Assembly: GCF_003605435.1 (NCBI RefSeq)
Contig: NZ_QXQB01000005.1
Location: 186,001 to 250,000, forward strand
DNA: 64,000 bases
From: Paenibacillus pinisoli
GTDB taxonomy: Bacteria > Bacillota > Bacilli > Paenibacillales > Paenibacillaceae
Direction: 5' to 3'
Below are positions 51,032-60,308 of the stretch, in pieces (the stretch's first letter is position 1; each line of letters starts with the position of its first letter). The translations under genes and the position numbers were made by a program. The notes under the pieces were generated by a model, which was not told where the DNA came from, did not search any database, and saw nothing but the letters and a program-made list of their open reading frames with translations.

Positions 51032-51460
51032 ATGATGTCGATTAAGCTTACCCCGTATCTGGTTTTAGAAGGCAATGCTACGGATGCAATCGCTTTATAC
51101 CAAGAGGTATTCGGCGCAGAAGTTCTGATGCGGCAGGCGTTCGGCGATCTGCCGCCTAATCCGGAGTTTCCGCTCCCAGATTCTGTGCTTGATAAGATAG
51201 CTCATGCTCATCTGAAGATTGGCGAGTCAGAGCTTATGCTCTACGATACCTTCCCTGGATCGCCTTATACACGCGGCAATAACATGACGGTTTGTGTTAC
51301 GCTGCCAAATGCAGAACGCGCAACCCAAGTTTTCGAGAAGCTTGCTGATGGCGGACATATTGTACAACCGCTCCAAGCGACATTCTTCAGCCCGGCCTTT
51401 GGCACGGTCACAGATGCGTTCGGCATAACCTTCACAGTAACGACAGAAGCTGCACAATAA
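51032..51460 (+). CDS. VOC family protein, PhnB/YjdN-like
   Basis: 142 residues. PhnB-type VOC: LTPYLVLEGNATDAIALYQEVFGAEVLMRQAFGD, GESELMLYDTFPGSP, and FGTVTDAFGITFTVTT. Members often bind or detoxify small compounds. Start ATG 51032 or the next ATG, after GAGGAG. Convergent with the ABC-F gene across a bidirectional terminator. Confidence 0.85.
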   Translation: MMSIKLTPYLVLEGNATDAIALYQEVFGAEVLMRQAFGDLPPNPEFPLPDSVLDKIAHAHLKIGESELMLYDTFPGSPYTRGNNMTVCVTLPNAERATQVFEKLADGGHIVQPLQATFFSPAFGTVTDAFGITFTVTTEAAQ

Positions 51461-51498
51461 TTCAAACTCCGCTTCATTCATCTCCTCCTCACATAAAA

Positions 51499-51534
51499 AG
51501 GCCCTGTCCGCTTCAAAGAGCGGCATAGGGCCTT
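51499..51534. terminator. Bidirectional terminator
   Basis: AAGGCCCTGTCCGCT pairs with AGCGGCATAGGGCCTT (one mismatch region) with an A-run to the left, serving the minus-strand ABC-F gene and the plus-strand VOC gene. Confidence 0.85.
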
Positions 51535-51548
51535 CCTCTAACCTTCTA

Positions 51549-53105
51549 TTAAAATACTTTCGTCGTCCAGCTTTCGCAGTTCCACGTCTCTGTCACAACA
51601 TCACGGTAAAACTCCGGTTCGTGAGAAATAAGCAGGATGCTTCCTTTGTAAGCCTTCAGAGCGCGCTTAAGCTCTTCTTTCGCATCTACGTCCAAGTGGT
51701 TCGTCGGCTCGTCAAGCACAAGCAAGTTCGTGTCGCGGTTGATCAGCTTGCACAAGCGTACCTTCGCCTTCTCGCCGCCGCTCAGCACGGTAATCTTGCT
51801 TTCGATATGCTTCGTTGTCAGTCCGCATTTCGCCAGAGCGGCGCGAACCTCGAACTGCGTATACGAAGGAAACTCTTTCCAGATCTCTTCGATACAAGTG
51901 TTGTAGTTGGCTTCCTTCGACTCCTGCTCGAAGTATCCGATCTCTAGATTGTCGCCAAGCTCCACGGATCCGGATACGGCTTGAATCTCGCCCAAGATGC
52001 TGCGAAGCAGAGTCGTCTTACCGATGCCGTTCGCCCCGACCAGAGCAATCTTCTGGCCGCGCTCCATACGCAGATCAAGCGGACGGGATAGCGGCTCGGA
52101 GTATCCGATAACAAGATCTTTGGTCTCGAAAATAACGCGGCCAGCCGTTCTGCCTTCTCTGAAGTTGAACTGCGGCTTCGGCTTCTCCTTCGCCAGCTCA
52201 ATGACATCCATCTTGTCGAGCTTCTTCTGTCTGGACATCGCCATGTTGCGCGTAGCTACGCTTGCTTTGTTACGTGCGACGAAGTCCTTCAGATCCGCAA
52301 TTTCTTGCTGCTGGCGCTTGTATGCGGACTCCAGTTGCTGCTTCTTCATCTCATACACTTGCTGGAAATGGTCATAGTCGCCAACATAACGAGTCAGCTC
52401 CTGATTCTCCATGTGATAGATCAGGTTAATAACGCTGTTCAGGAATGGAATATCATGCGAAATAAGAATGAACGCATTCTCGTATTCCTGAAGGTAACGC
52501 TTCAGCCACTCAATATGAACCTCGTCCAAATAGTTGGTAGGCTCGTCAAGAAGCAGGATATCCGGCTTCTCCAGGAGGAGCTTCGCCAGAAGCACCTTCG
52601 TCCGCTGACCGCCGCTAAGGTCATGCACATCCTTGTCCAGTCCGATATCGGTCAAGCCAAGTCCGCGCGCCGTCTCTTCGATCTTGGCGTCGATCATATA
52701 GAAATCCTGATTGGTTAGCGTATCTTGGATCGTACCGACGTCTTCCAGCAAGCGCTCTAGCTCTTCAGGCGATACATCGCCCATCTTGCCGTACATGTCG
52801 TTCATCTCCTGCTCCATATCGAACAGGTATTGGAACGCGCCCTTCAGCACATCTCGAATCGTCATGCCTTTCGACAATACAGCATGCTGGTCGAGATAAC
52901 CGACGCGCATCCGCTTCGACCATTCCACCTTGCCGTCATCCGGCTGCAGCTTGCCCGTAATAATGTTCATAAAGGTGGATTTGCCTTCACCGTTGGCGCC
53001 AATAAGACCAATATGCTCGCCTTTCAGCAAGCGGAATGACACGTCGTTGAAGATGGCGCGGTCTCCAAAGCCGTGGCTCAAACGTTCTACATTCAATATG
53101 CTCAT
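51549..53105 (-). CDS. ABC-F ATPase, YkpA/YbiT type
   Basis: 518 residues with two ABC domains. Domain 1: Walker A GANGEGKST, signature LSGGQRTK, Walker B ILLLDEPTNYLD. Domain 2: GANGIGKTT, LSGGEKAKV, LLVLDEPTNHLD. Between them lies the P-site tRNA-interaction linker of about 80 residues. No membrane domain. ABC-F proteins act on the ribosome, relieving stalls or antibiotic block; this subgroup resembles housekeeping YkpA. Start ATG 53105. Confidence 0.9.
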   Translation of the reverse strand: MSILNVERLSHGFGDRAIFNDVSFRLLKGEHIGLIGANGEGKSTFMNIITGKLQPDDGKVEWSKRMRVGYLDQHAVLSKGMTIRDVLKGAFQYLFDMEQEMNDMYGKMGDVSPEELERLLEDVGTIQDTLTNQDFYMIDAKIEETARGLGLTDIGLDKDVHDLSGGQRTKVLLAKLLLEKPDILLLDEPTNYLDEVHIEWLKRYLQEYENAFILISHDIPFLNSVINLIYHMENQELTRYVGDYDHFQQVYEMKKQQLESAYKRQQQEIADLKDFVARNKASVATRNMAMSRQKKLDKMDVIELAKEKPKPQFNFREGRTAGRVIFETKDLVIGYSEPLSRPLDLRMERGQKIALVGANGIGKTTLLRSILGEIQAVSGSVELGDNLEIGYFEQESKEANYNTCIEEIWKEFPSYTQFEVRAALAKCGLTTKHIESKITVLSGGEKAKVRLCKLINRDTNLLVLDEPTNHLDVDAKEELKRALKAYKGSILLISHEPEFYRDVVTETWNCESWTTKVF

Positions 53106-53208
53106 GAATTAAACACCTTTTCTGTTAGACTTCATACTCGCTATATTATAAGCGTTACAGGGTGCTCAACTCAATAACGAAATTGCTGATTTCCGTCGAA
53201 AATAGCCT

Positions 53209-54069
53209 TTAAACCCGATATTCTTCCCTTTTCTGAACGCGAGACAAGAAGTGGTTCATTAATACGGGAAGCGAAATCAGAATGGGCGGATCATCGAGCT
53301 TCGGCGGATGCAGAGACACATTCAGATGCGGCACCTCCGCTCCTGGACTAACGACTACAGCGTCCCTTGACCTTGTGCGCAGCGTCGATTGCGGCAGCAG
53401 CATATCGATAGCGCCCGTGCCCCAGGAAATCGTCGTCGCCATCAAATAATAGATGCCGGGCTCTACATTCGGAAATTCAAAGTCGCCCAGTGTGCCAAGC
53501 AAGGTGCCGTGCAGAGGGAAACCCTCCGGAATCGGCTTCGGGAACAATCCGATCAGCACCACTCCTGAGAATGGATGCTCCGAGCTGATTGTACCTCTTA
53601 CGGTAGTATGCCTCGGCTTGCAATATTCCAGCGTGGTCCAGTCCCTTAATTGTTCCAGCAATTGAAGATGCTTGCTGGCGTCATGGGCAGTATTGCGAAA
53701 TTGCGCAGGTGTCATGCCAACCCGTTCCGTGAATCGGGTCGTAAAGGTTCCTAGGCTCTGTTGGCCAATCTCCAGGCTGATATCCCTGACGCTCAGGTTG
53801 GTTTGCAATAGGAGATCCTTCGCCTTCTGCAGGCGCAAGGATGATACGTAGTACATCGGCGAAATTCCCATTCGTTCCTTGAACAATCGGGTGAAATGAT
53901 ACGGACTGTAGGAGACATGGCTGGCCAATCGCGATAATGGCAACGGATCATAGATATGCTGATGAATATAAGCAATGACTTCATCGATTTCGGTGGTCGT
54001 TGTGGTCACGTCATACACCGTCCTACCCAGGTCTAAAGCAAGACGGTTCCGCCGCCTTGATTCTTCCAT
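53209..54069 (-). CDS. AraC family transcriptional regulator
   Basis: 286 residues. DNA-binding domain is at the N-terminal side (residues 28-130): IDEVIAYIHQHIYDPLPLSRLASHVSYSPYHFTRLFKERMGISPMYYVSSLRLQKAKDLL, two helix-turn-helices. The C-terminal 150 residues lack a named domain and may bind the ligand. Reverse order (HTH first) is found in the Rob/MarA-like branch. Start ATG 54069. Function unknown, perhaps with the nearby efflux pump. Confidence 0.85.
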   Translation of the reverse strand: MEESRRRNRLALDLGRTVYDVTTTTTEIDEVIAYIHQHIYDPLPLSRLASHVSYSPYHFTRLFKERMGISPMYYVSSLRLQKAKDLLLQTNLSVRDISLEIGQQSLGTFTTRFTERVGMTPAQFRNTAHDASKHLQLLEQLRDWTTLEYCKPRHTTVRGTISSEHPFSGVVLIGLFPKPIPEGFPLHGTLLGTLGDFEFPNVEPGIYYLMATTISWGTGAIDMLLPQSTLRTRSRDAVVVSPGAEVPHLNVSLHPPKLDDPPILISLPVLMNHFLSRVQKREEYRV

Positions 54070-54127
54070 AGTTTAACACCATTCCTAAAAGCGATCAAGT
54101 GTTCCCTTATTCCGATTGGCATGTTTG

Positions 54128-54180
54128 AAAAAAGGCCCCCATGCTCTTCGGCTTGCCGCCGAAATGGAACATGAGGGCCT
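54128..54180 (-). terminator. Terminator of the MarR-MFS operon
   Basis: Minus-strand AGGCCCTCATG...CCATTTCGG pairs with CCGAAGAGCATGGGGGCCT and runs into TTTTTT. Twelve bases after the MFS stop. Confidence 0.8.
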
Positions 54181-54191
54181 CTATGATTTAC

Positions 54192-55814
54192 TTAAGCATT
54201 CGCTGGATTTTTGAACGCTACATCCTGTTCCTTCTCTTTCTCCTTCTCTGGCATTGCGTTAGAGGTGCGGAGCGGAATTTCTCTCAGGAAGAACGATAGC
54301 AGCAGAGCTATGACGACAAGCGCTGTACCCGCAAGGAATACGGTCGTCAGCGATGCGCTGAGGGCATCGCGAAGCGTCTCAATCAGCTGGGAGATTATCG
54401 GCTGCACATCCGCTGGAAGCGTCGATTGCAGCTCAGCCAGCTTCGGCTGATCCAGCAGCATCTCCGGATTGTGGAACATCTCCAGCTGCTTCGCAAGGGC
54501 TGGATCGATATTCTCGAAGTTGAAGCCTTCTGCCGATGCCGCTTCCTTCTCCATATTGCGCACCAGGCTCGATTGCATGATCGTGCCCATGACCGCAATG
54601 CCAATTGTGCCGCCAAGGTTACGGAACAGCTGGGACGAAGCTGTAGCAACGCCGAGCTCGTTAGGCTTCACAGCATTTTGCACGGTCAGCGAGAAGACCG
54701 GCATGCCAACACCAAGGCCAATGCCGAAGACGATCATCGCGGCGACAGCAAGCCATACGCTGTTCATGAATGCCATAATGAGCATGCCCGCGATCATAAT
54801 CGGCAAGCCAAGAATCGCATATTTCTTGTATTTGCCGGTTTTTGAAATTTGACGGCCGATAACCGTACTCATAATAACCATGGCTATAGACATTGGCATC
54901 GTTACGTAACCGGAGTAAGTCGGCGAGATGCCTTCAACACCCTGTACGAAGAACGGCAGATAGATCAATGCGCCCATCATGCCGGCGTTCATCAGAAAGC
55001 CGATTACATTGGAGATCGTAACAATGTCGTTGCGGAACAGATGAAGCGGAAGCACTGGGCTTTTGGCTTTCCATTCCACGAAGATGAAGATAACGAGCGA
55101 TAGAAGCGCTCCCGCGAACAAGCTGAGTATTTGCCAGGAGCCCCAGTCATACTTCGTGCCTGCCCAAGAGAAGCCGAGCAGAATGCCGATAATCGTCAAG
55201 CTCAGGAAAAGCGAGCCCACATAGTCGATCTTCTCGGACTTGTTCGTCTCCACTTTCGGGAAGAGGAACAGAATCATGAAGAATGCGACAAAGCCAAGCG
55301 GCAGGAAGATCCAGAACAGCCATTTCCATGCGAAGTTATCGACCAGCCAGCCGCCAAGCGTAGGTCCGATAACGCTGGAGAAGCCGAATACGGCCATCAT
55401 GACTCCTGTCCATTTGCCCCGCTCTCGAGGCGAGAACAGATCGCCGACTGCGGTGAATACCGATGCCATAATAATGCCGGCGCCGACGCCTTGAATACCG
55501 CGGTAAATGATTAATTGAAAAATATCCTTCGAAAAGCCGGTTAAAAAAGCGCCTATCATAAAGATGACGATACCCGCCAATATGAACGGCTTCCGTCCGT
55601 ATATATCGGACAGCTTGCCGACCAGAACGGTGGCGAGTGTCGATGTCAGCATGTAGATCGTAATGACCCAGCTGTAATATTCCATGCCGCTCAACACTGC
55701 GATGATACGCGGCATTGCCGTACTGACGATCGTCTGGTTGATGGCGGAAAAGAACATTGCCATGATGATGGCCATCATGATTGTTATTTTGCGCTTATGG
55801 GACAAATGTTCCAT
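54192..55814 (-). CDS. MDR-type MFS transporter (DHA2, EmrB/LmrB-like)
   Basis: 540 residues, about fourteen membrane segments. Signatures: TIVSTAMPRI near residue 28 (DHA2 motif), KLSDIYGRKP (loop 2-3), RERGKWTGVMMAVFGFSSVIGPTLGGWLV (motif C, antiporter) and a long last loop (EKEAASAEGFNF). Drug/proton antiporter at the membrane. Start ATG 55814; 48 bases after the MarR gene, clearly one operon. Confidence 0.9.
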   Translation of the reverse strand: MEHLSHKRKITIMMAIIMAMFFSAINQTIVSTAMPRIIAVLSGMEYYSWVITIYMLTSTLATVLVGKLSDIYGRKPFILAGIVIFMIGAFLTGFSKDIFQLIIYRGIQGVGAGIIMASVFTAVGDLFSPRERGKWTGVMMAVFGFSSVIGPTLGGWLVDNFAWKWLFWIFLPLGFVAFFMILFLFPKVETNKSEKIDYVGSLFLSLTIIGILLGFSWAGTKYDWGSWQILSLFAGALLSLVIFIFVEWKAKSPVLPLHLFRNDIVTISNVIGFLMNAGMMGALIYLPFFVQGVEGISPTYSGYVTMPMSIAMVIMSTVIGRQISKTGKYKKYAILGLPIMIAGMLIMAFMNSVWLAVAAMIVFGIGLGVGMPVFSLTVQNAVKPNELGVATASSQLFRNLGGTIGIAVMGTIMQSSLVRNMEKEAASAEGFNFENIDPALAKQLEMFHNPEMLLDQPKLAELQSTLPADVQPIISQLIETLRDALSASLTTVFLAGTALVVIALLLSFFLREIPLRTSNAMPEKEKEKEQDVAFKNPANA

Positions 55815-55862
55815 TGGTTCCTACTCCTTCTTTCTCTTTGTATAAATTGATTAATAATGGCT

Positions 55863-56315
55863 TTATCGGCTTTGCCGTCCATGGCATTTGGAATTCTCCT
55901 GCCCGATCAGCACCATCTTCTCCAGCACTTCAGTCGCAATGCGGACCTCATCGGGATCCAGCTTATCAAGGTAAGCCCCGACAATCTCTTCTCGCATCGC
56001 TTGCGCCTTCTCCAGAATTTTAATGCCGGTTGGCGTAAGTTCAACCAGAATGACCCTGCGGTCATCCGTATCATGCGTCCGTACCACGTAATCCGATTTT
56101 ACCAATCGATCAATCATGACCGTTACCGCGCTTGGCTTCACATCCAGCTTCTCCGCAAGCTCCGTCAACCGGCATCTCCCGCTCTGTCTGATGTAATGAA
56201 GCATATACATCTGAGTTCCCGTGACTTGGGAGTCGAGCCGATCCACGATTTCTGAAGCAAATAGCCGGTTAAGCTGCGTGACCGAACGCTGAAAACGACT
56301 GACGAGCGTTGGCAT
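55863..56315 (-). CDS. MarR family transcriptional regulator
   Basis: 150 residues, winged-helix MarR: CRLTELAEKLDVKPSAVTVMIDRLVKSDYVVRTHDTDDRRVILVELTPTG is the DNA-binding core. Start ATG 56313-56315 after GGGGG; the upstream extension is unlikely. It precedes the MDR transporter gene and two repeated palindromes (56351-56379) lie just upstream, so autorepression relieved by a drug-like ligand is the expected mode. Confidence 0.9.
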   Translation of the reverse strand: MPTLVSRFQRSVTQLNRLFASEIVDRLDSQVTGTQMYMLHYIRQSGRCRLTELAEKLDVKPSAVTVMIDRLVKSDYVVRTHDTDDRRVILVELTPTGIKILEKAQAMREEIVGAYLDKLDPDEVRIATEVLEKMVLIGQENSKCHGRQSR

Positions 56316-56350
56316 AGAGACACCCCCTTCTAATTCATTTAGCACTAAAC

Positions 56351-56379
56351 ACTTTAGATCTATAAACTTTAGATCTATA
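56351..56379. promoter_or_regulatory. Repeated MarR operator candidate
   Basis: ACTTTAGATCTATA occurs at 56351-56364 and again at 56366-56379, a 15-base period. Each copy centres on the palindrome TAGATCTA (56355-56362 and 56370-56377). AT-rich flanks hold promoter-like TATA sequences. Confidence 0.6.
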
Positions 56380-56505
56380 TATTTAAACTATTTAAATAAT
56401 AGTCGCCTAACCGCTCGCTGTCAAGCGCCCAATTGAAGGTTAAATATCGCCAGTTTCTTGAAAGCGAATACATGGCGGGACTGCTGATTTGAACAAAAAT
56501 CCATA

Positions 56506-56540
56506 AGAAAAGGATACCCTCCATCATGGAAGATATCCTT
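56506..56540 (-). terminator. Terminator of the ectoine operon
   Basis: Minus strand AAGGATA (56540-56534), CTTCCATGATGGAG loop-stem, TATCCTT (56516-56510) followed by TTCTTATGG. Ten bases after the UPF0316 stop. Confidence 0.7.
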
Positions 56541-56550
56541 ATTAAGACCG

Positions 56551-57075
56551 TTATTTCTCCAGAAGCTTCGCCCAGAATCCGCCTCGGAAATGCCTCGGTT
56601 CATGCGAAATGACAAAGGCTTTCGGCGCTGCCGCCGATATCGAATCCAGCAGCTTTTTCTCCGCGCTTCGCTTCACCAGTACTTGCATGACGAGCCTTGG
56701 ACCGCTTCGCCCCTCACCCTGCCAGACCGTTACTCCGTAACCGCTCGCCCGCAGCTGATCAGGCAAATTTGTATTTACCGTATCTGCAATGACTTGCACG
56801 ACAGAATAGCCAAGCGCAAGCGCTTCTTCAATACGGCTGCCAAGGTAAACGCCAAGTCCGAAGCCTGCGCAATAGGCTGCCATGTAGATTGGCGTCGACA
56901 GATTGTTCAGCACGAGCTGCAGCCCAACCAGATACACGAATACTTCAACGGTGGAGAGAAGCGCCGCTGCCGTGCGCTTTCCTTTGATCACCAGAATAAG
57001 CCGCAGCGTGAACATCGATACATACGTGATGTTAATACCCAGAATTAATGCAACGATCAAGACCGGATTCGTCAC
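56551..57075 (-). CDS. UPF0316 (DUF2179/DUF5698, YebE-like) membrane protein
   Basis: 174 residues. Three membrane helices (VLIVALILGINITYVSMFTL; ALLSTVEVFVYLVGLQLVL; IYMAAYCAGFGLGVYLG) then a cytoplasmic DUF2179 domain (VQVIADTVNTNLPDQLRASGYGVTVWQGEG; RSAEKKLLDSI). The start is GTG 57073-57075, overlapping the ectD stop (GTGA); open sequence upstream is ectD in another frame. Last gene of the ectoine operon, so perhaps linked to osmolyte handling; its biochemical role is unknown. Confidence 0.85.
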   Translation of the reverse strand: MTNPVLIVALILGINITYVSMFTLRLILVIKGKRTAAALLSTVEVFVYLVGLQLVLNNLSTPIYMAAYCAGFGLGVYLGSRIEEALALGYSVVQVIADTVNTNLPDQLRASGYGVTVWQGEGRSGPRLVMQVLVKRSAEKKLLDSISAAAPKAFVISHEPRHFRGGFWAKLLEK

Positions 57076-57965
57076 CAGGATCTCGTCGCTATAAATTCCG
57101 GCCTTGGCTTCTGCCCCGAATACGGCTGTACCAGCCGATTGTCCACGCTGTTGTAAACCATAAATACATTGCTTCGCGGGAATGGCGAGATATTGCTGCT
57201 GGAGCCATGCATCAAATTGCAATCGAACAGCAGCACGGAGCCCGCTTTGCCGACGGGCATATGAATGCCCTTCTCCTCCGCCATGGCGCGGAGATTGTCA
57301 TGATCGGGAACGCCATACTCTTGCTTGCGGAGCGAATCCTTGAAGTGATCATCCGGTGTCTTGCCTACACAGGAGATGAATGTCTGATGAGAGCCGGGAA
57401 TGACCATAAGCGGACCGTTGTACGCGTAGTTGTCACTGAGCGCAATGGAGCAGCTGAGGGCGCGCATGGCCGGCATGCCGTCCTCTGCATGCCATGTCTC
57501 GAAATCAGAATGCCAATAGAACTCTTTTCCTGTAAAGCCTGGCTTAAAGTTAATGCGGGATTGATGGATGTACGTGCCGGAGCCAAGCAAATAGGAAGTA
57601 ATCGCCTGCAGCTTCGGATGCTTCGACAGCGCCCGGAAGATTTCATTGTTCTCGTGGACAGCGAATACCGATCTCACCTCACGGCTTGCCGGCTCGCGAA
57701 TAACATGCTCCGCATCGCTGTCGCGGTAGCTTTCCTGAAGCCGGTTCAGCTCGTTCCTCCATAGCATCAGCTCATTTTCCGAAAAAAACTGCTCCAGAAA
57801 CAAATAGCCTTTGCGTTCGTAGAAGGAAGATTGCGCCTCGGTTAGCGGGCTATCGGGCGTCCATTCGCTATAGACCACTGGATCCTTTCGTTCCAATCTG
57901 GAGGGCATCTCCTCCACCCTCGTTGGATAGAGGTCGTTCTCCGCCATGCTCGTCCTGCCGTTCAT
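57072..57965 (-). CDS. ectD: Ectoine hydroxylase
   Basis: 297 residues, Fe(II)/2-oxoglutarate dioxygenase that hydroxylates ectoine to 5-hydroxyectoine. Iron ligands H152, D154 (YWHSDFETWH) and H253 (LMHGSSSNIS); the stretch SRINFKPGFTGKEFYWHSDF is the EctD signature and PRSNVFMVYNSVDNR holds the 2-oxoglutarate arginine. Start ATG 57963-57965 nine bases after AGGAG; an ATG eight codons upstream has no site. Its stop overlaps the next gene by four bases. Length is normal for EctD. Confidence 0.95.
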   Translation of the reverse strand: MNGRTSMAENDLYPTRVEEMPSRLERKDPVVYSEWTPDSPLTEAQSSFYERKGYLFLEQFFSENELMLWRNELNRLQESYRDSDAEHVIREPASREVRSVFAVHENNEIFRALSKHPKLQAITSYLLGSGTYIHQSRINFKPGFTGKEFYWHSDFETWHAEDGMPAMRALSCSIALSDNYAYNGPLMVIPGSHQTFISCVGKTPDDHFKDSLRKQEYGVPDHDNLRAMAEEKGIHMPVGKAGSVLLFDCNLMHGSSSNISPFPRSNVFMVYNSVDNRLVQPYSGQKPRPEFIATRSW

Positions 57966-58016
57966 TAGCTTCAGCTCCTTTTTCATCAATAGGGTTTATG
58001 GAAAAGAACTTCATGC

Positions 58017-58418
58017 TTATCGGACTGCTTCGCCGTTCTCATTCATTAAAGGATACACGCCGTCTTGATCATGAACCTCCGCGCCGGTTAGGGGCGGATT
58101 GAACACACAGACCATGCGGAGCTGGCTCCGGGCGCGCAGAAGATGCTTCTCATGACCGTCCAGCGCATACAGCATGCCCGGACATATCTGGTGCGTCTCC
58201 CCGCCAACAACTTCAATCTCGCCTTCTCCTTCAATACAGTACACGGCCTCCACATGATTCCGGTACCAGATAAGCGTCTCCGTCCCGGCTTTAATAATCG
58301 TATCGTGCATGGAGAAGCCCATCCCGTCCTTCTTCAATAGCAGCCGCCTGGAATTCCACGTCGGCGCATCGATATCGTGCGAGCTTCCTCTGATTTCCTC
58401 CAGTTGCTTCACAATCAT
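58017..58418 (-). CDS. ectC: L-ectoine synthase
   Basis: 133 residues, cupin. It cyclises N-gamma-acetyl-2,4-diaminobutyrate to ectoine. Opens MIVKQLEEIRGSSHDIDAPT, with TLIWYRNHVEAVYCIEGEGEIEV and GMLYALDGHEKHLLRA; iron ligands by comparison are E57, Y84 and H92. Start ATG 58418 after AGGGAAAGG. 23 bases after ectB and 51 before ectD. Full length. Confidence 0.95.
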   Translation of the reverse strand: MIVKQLEEIRGSSHDIDAPTWNSRRLLLKKDGMGFSMHDTIIKAGTETLIWYRNHVEAVYCIEGEGEIEVVGGETHQICPGMLYALDGHEKHLLRARSQLRMVCVFNPPLTGAEVHDQDGVYPLMNENGEAVR

Positions 58419-58441
58419 CGCATATCCCTGCCTTTCCCTAA

Positions 58442-59767
58442 TTAGCCTTTCGCTTGCAATGCCGCTCTCGGGCTTATTCCTTCATATAAATCAGACAATG
58501 CCGCCTCCAGCAGCTGAAGGCCCTTCTTCAGCAAGCTGTCCTCTATAGTCAGCGGCGGCATCAGCTTCGCCACCTCATCGCGCGGCCCGGACGTCTCCAT
58601 AATCACGCCTCTCTCGAACATCAGCTTGCATAAGCGGGAGGCGTCTTCCGGTTTGTGAAAGGCAAGTCCCTGAATCATGCCTTTGCCTCTCGATTCCGCT
58701 ATCCGGTCACTGTACCTGGAGGCCATGCGGCGCAGGAAGTCCGCTATGATCTCGCTTCGATCGCGGATTTGGCCCGCAAGACTGTCATCCTCCCAATACC
58801 GGAGCGCGGCGGAGGCTGCTACAAAAGCCAGATTGTTGCCGCGGAATGTGCCGTTATGTTCGCCAGGCTGCCAGAGATCATGCTCCGGCTTAATCAGCGT
58901 TAATGCCATTGGCAATCCGTATCCGCCAATCGACTTGGACAAGCACACGATATCAGGTGTAATGCCCGTTGACTCAAAGCTGAAAAATGTTCCCGTTCGT
59001 CCGCAGCCCATCTGCACATCGTCGATGATCAACAGAATGCCATGCTCGCGGCATATCCGCTCAAGGCTCCGCAGCCATTTGCCGCTGGCTGCAGAGAGGC
59101 CGCCTTCGCCTTGCAGCGTCTCCACGATTACCGCCGCTGGGGTATCCAGTCCGCTGCCGGGATCCTGGAGCAGCTTCTCGAGCAGCGCTGTCGTATCCAC
59201 TAGCGGCCCCAAATACCCGTCATAGGGCAGGAAGGTTGTGCCGCTAAGCTGTACGCCGGCTCCTCCGCGCTTGAACGCGTTGCCTGTAGCGGACAAGGAG
59301 CCCAGCGACATGCCGTGGAACGCATTGGTGAAGCACACGATATTGGTTCTGCCCGTCACCTTTCTCGCGATCTTAAAAGCGCTCTCGACCGAATTCGTGC
59401 CCGTAGGACCAGGGAACATCACCTTGTAGTCCAGTCCCCGCGGCTCCAGTATCGTCTCTTGGAATCGGAGAAGGAAAGCTTCCTTCGCATCCGTCGCCAT
59501 ATCCAGACTGTGCGTAATGCCGTCCTCCAGCAAATAATCAATCAGCTTGGAGCGGATTTGCGGATTGTTGTGTCCATAGTTAAGCGCGCCCGCGCCTGCA
59601 AAAAAATCGATGTACTCCTTTTCATTCCGATCCTGCAGCAGCGCGTTGCTGCCCTTCACGAAGACGGTCTCAAAGCTTCTGCAATAGCTTCTCACCTCAG
59701 ATTCCAACCGGTTGAACACGGTTAGCGGTTCCTTGACAGTTGTTGCCTTGCCAATCCATTCAGTCAT
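58442..59767 (-). CDS. ectB: Diaminobutyrate--2-oxoglutarate transaminase
   Basis: 441 residues, class III PLP aminotransferase making L-2,4-diaminobutyrate from aspartate semialdehyde and glutamate. PLP lysine K278 (CLSKSIGGYG), IIDDVQMGCGRTG with the PLP-binding aspartate, and the EctB-type start with FNRLESEVRSYCRSFETVF. Start ATG 59765-59767 after AAGGAGG; the frame runs 37 codons upstream through the ectA end without a site. Normal EctB length is about 420. Confidence 0.95.
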   Translation of the reverse strand: MTEWIGKATTVKEPLTVFNRLESEVRSYCRSFETVFVKGSNALLQDRNEKEYIDFFAGAGALNYGHNNPQIRSKLIDYLLEDGITHSLDMATDAKEAFLLRFQETILEPRGLDYKVMFPGPTGTNSVESAFKIARKVTGRTNIVCFTNAFHGMSLGSLSATGNAFKRGGAGVQLSGTTFLPYDGYLGPLVDTTALLEKLLQDPGSGLDTPAAVIVETLQGEGGLSAASGKWLRSLERICREHGILLIIDDVQMGCGRTGTFFSFESTGITPDIVCLSKSIGGYGLPMALTLIKPEHDLWQPGEHNGTFRGNNLAFVAASAALRYWEDDSLAGQIRDRSEIIADFLRRMASRYSDRIAESRGKGMIQGLAFHKPEDASRLCKLMFERGVIMETSGPRDEVAKLMPPLTIEDSLLKKGLQLLEAALSDLYEGISPRAALQAKG

Positions 59768-59801
59768 GGTTATCCTCCTTTTTAGTGAACGTAACAGCAT
59801 C

Positions 59802-60308
59802 TCATCTCTTAAGGGTAAAAGGGCCGATTCGGAACAGCAGCTCCGCCTCATGGCTCTCAGGGAACATGGATGCGTCATACAGCTCCGATATGCTGCACTC
59901 GCTTTCCAGCTCGCGGGCTGCGGCCATGAACCAGCGGCGCGATGCCATATTGCCGGGACTTATCGTCGCTTCCAGAACCTGAATATCCGCATTGTTATCG
60001 CGCGAGAGCACGTCCTTCAGCAGTTTCCCGCCAATTCCGTTGCCCCGAAGGACAGGATCGACGGCAATCTGCCATACGAACAGAGTATCCGGCTGGGCAG
60101 GCTTGCGGAATGCGGATAAGAATCCGCAGAGCCGGCCTTCACGCTCGGCAATGCTGCAGGTCTCGCTGAACATGTCGCTCAGCATTAAGTAGCAATATAC
60201 AGAATTAACATCCAGCCCGCCTGCACGCTTAATCAGCTTCCAGATATGCCCTCCATCACTGGCGACAGGCCGGCGGTAGACAATGGCTGACGGTTGAATT
60301 CCTTTCAA
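59802..60308 (-). CDS. ectA: L-2,4-diaminobutyrate N-gamma-acetyltransferase
   Basis: 168 residues, GNAT enzyme for the second step of ectoine synthesis. Typical EctA: YRRPVASDGGHIWKLIKRAGGLDVNSVYCYLML at the start, RGNGIGGKLLKDVL as acetyl-CoA loop and ATISPGNMASRRWFMAAAREL. Start is TTG 60306-60308, overlapping the ehuA stop (TTGA) and seven bases after GGAGG, so translation is coupled to the transporter ATPase. Confidence 0.95.
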   Translation of the reverse strand: MKGIQPSAIVYRRPVASDGGHIWKLIKRAGGLDVNSVYCYLMLSDMFSETCSIAEREGRLCGFLSAFRKPAQPDTLFVWQIAVDPVLRGNGIGGKLLKDVLSRDNNADIQVLEATISPGNMASRRWFMAAARELESECSISELYDASMFPESHEAELLFRIGPFTLKR

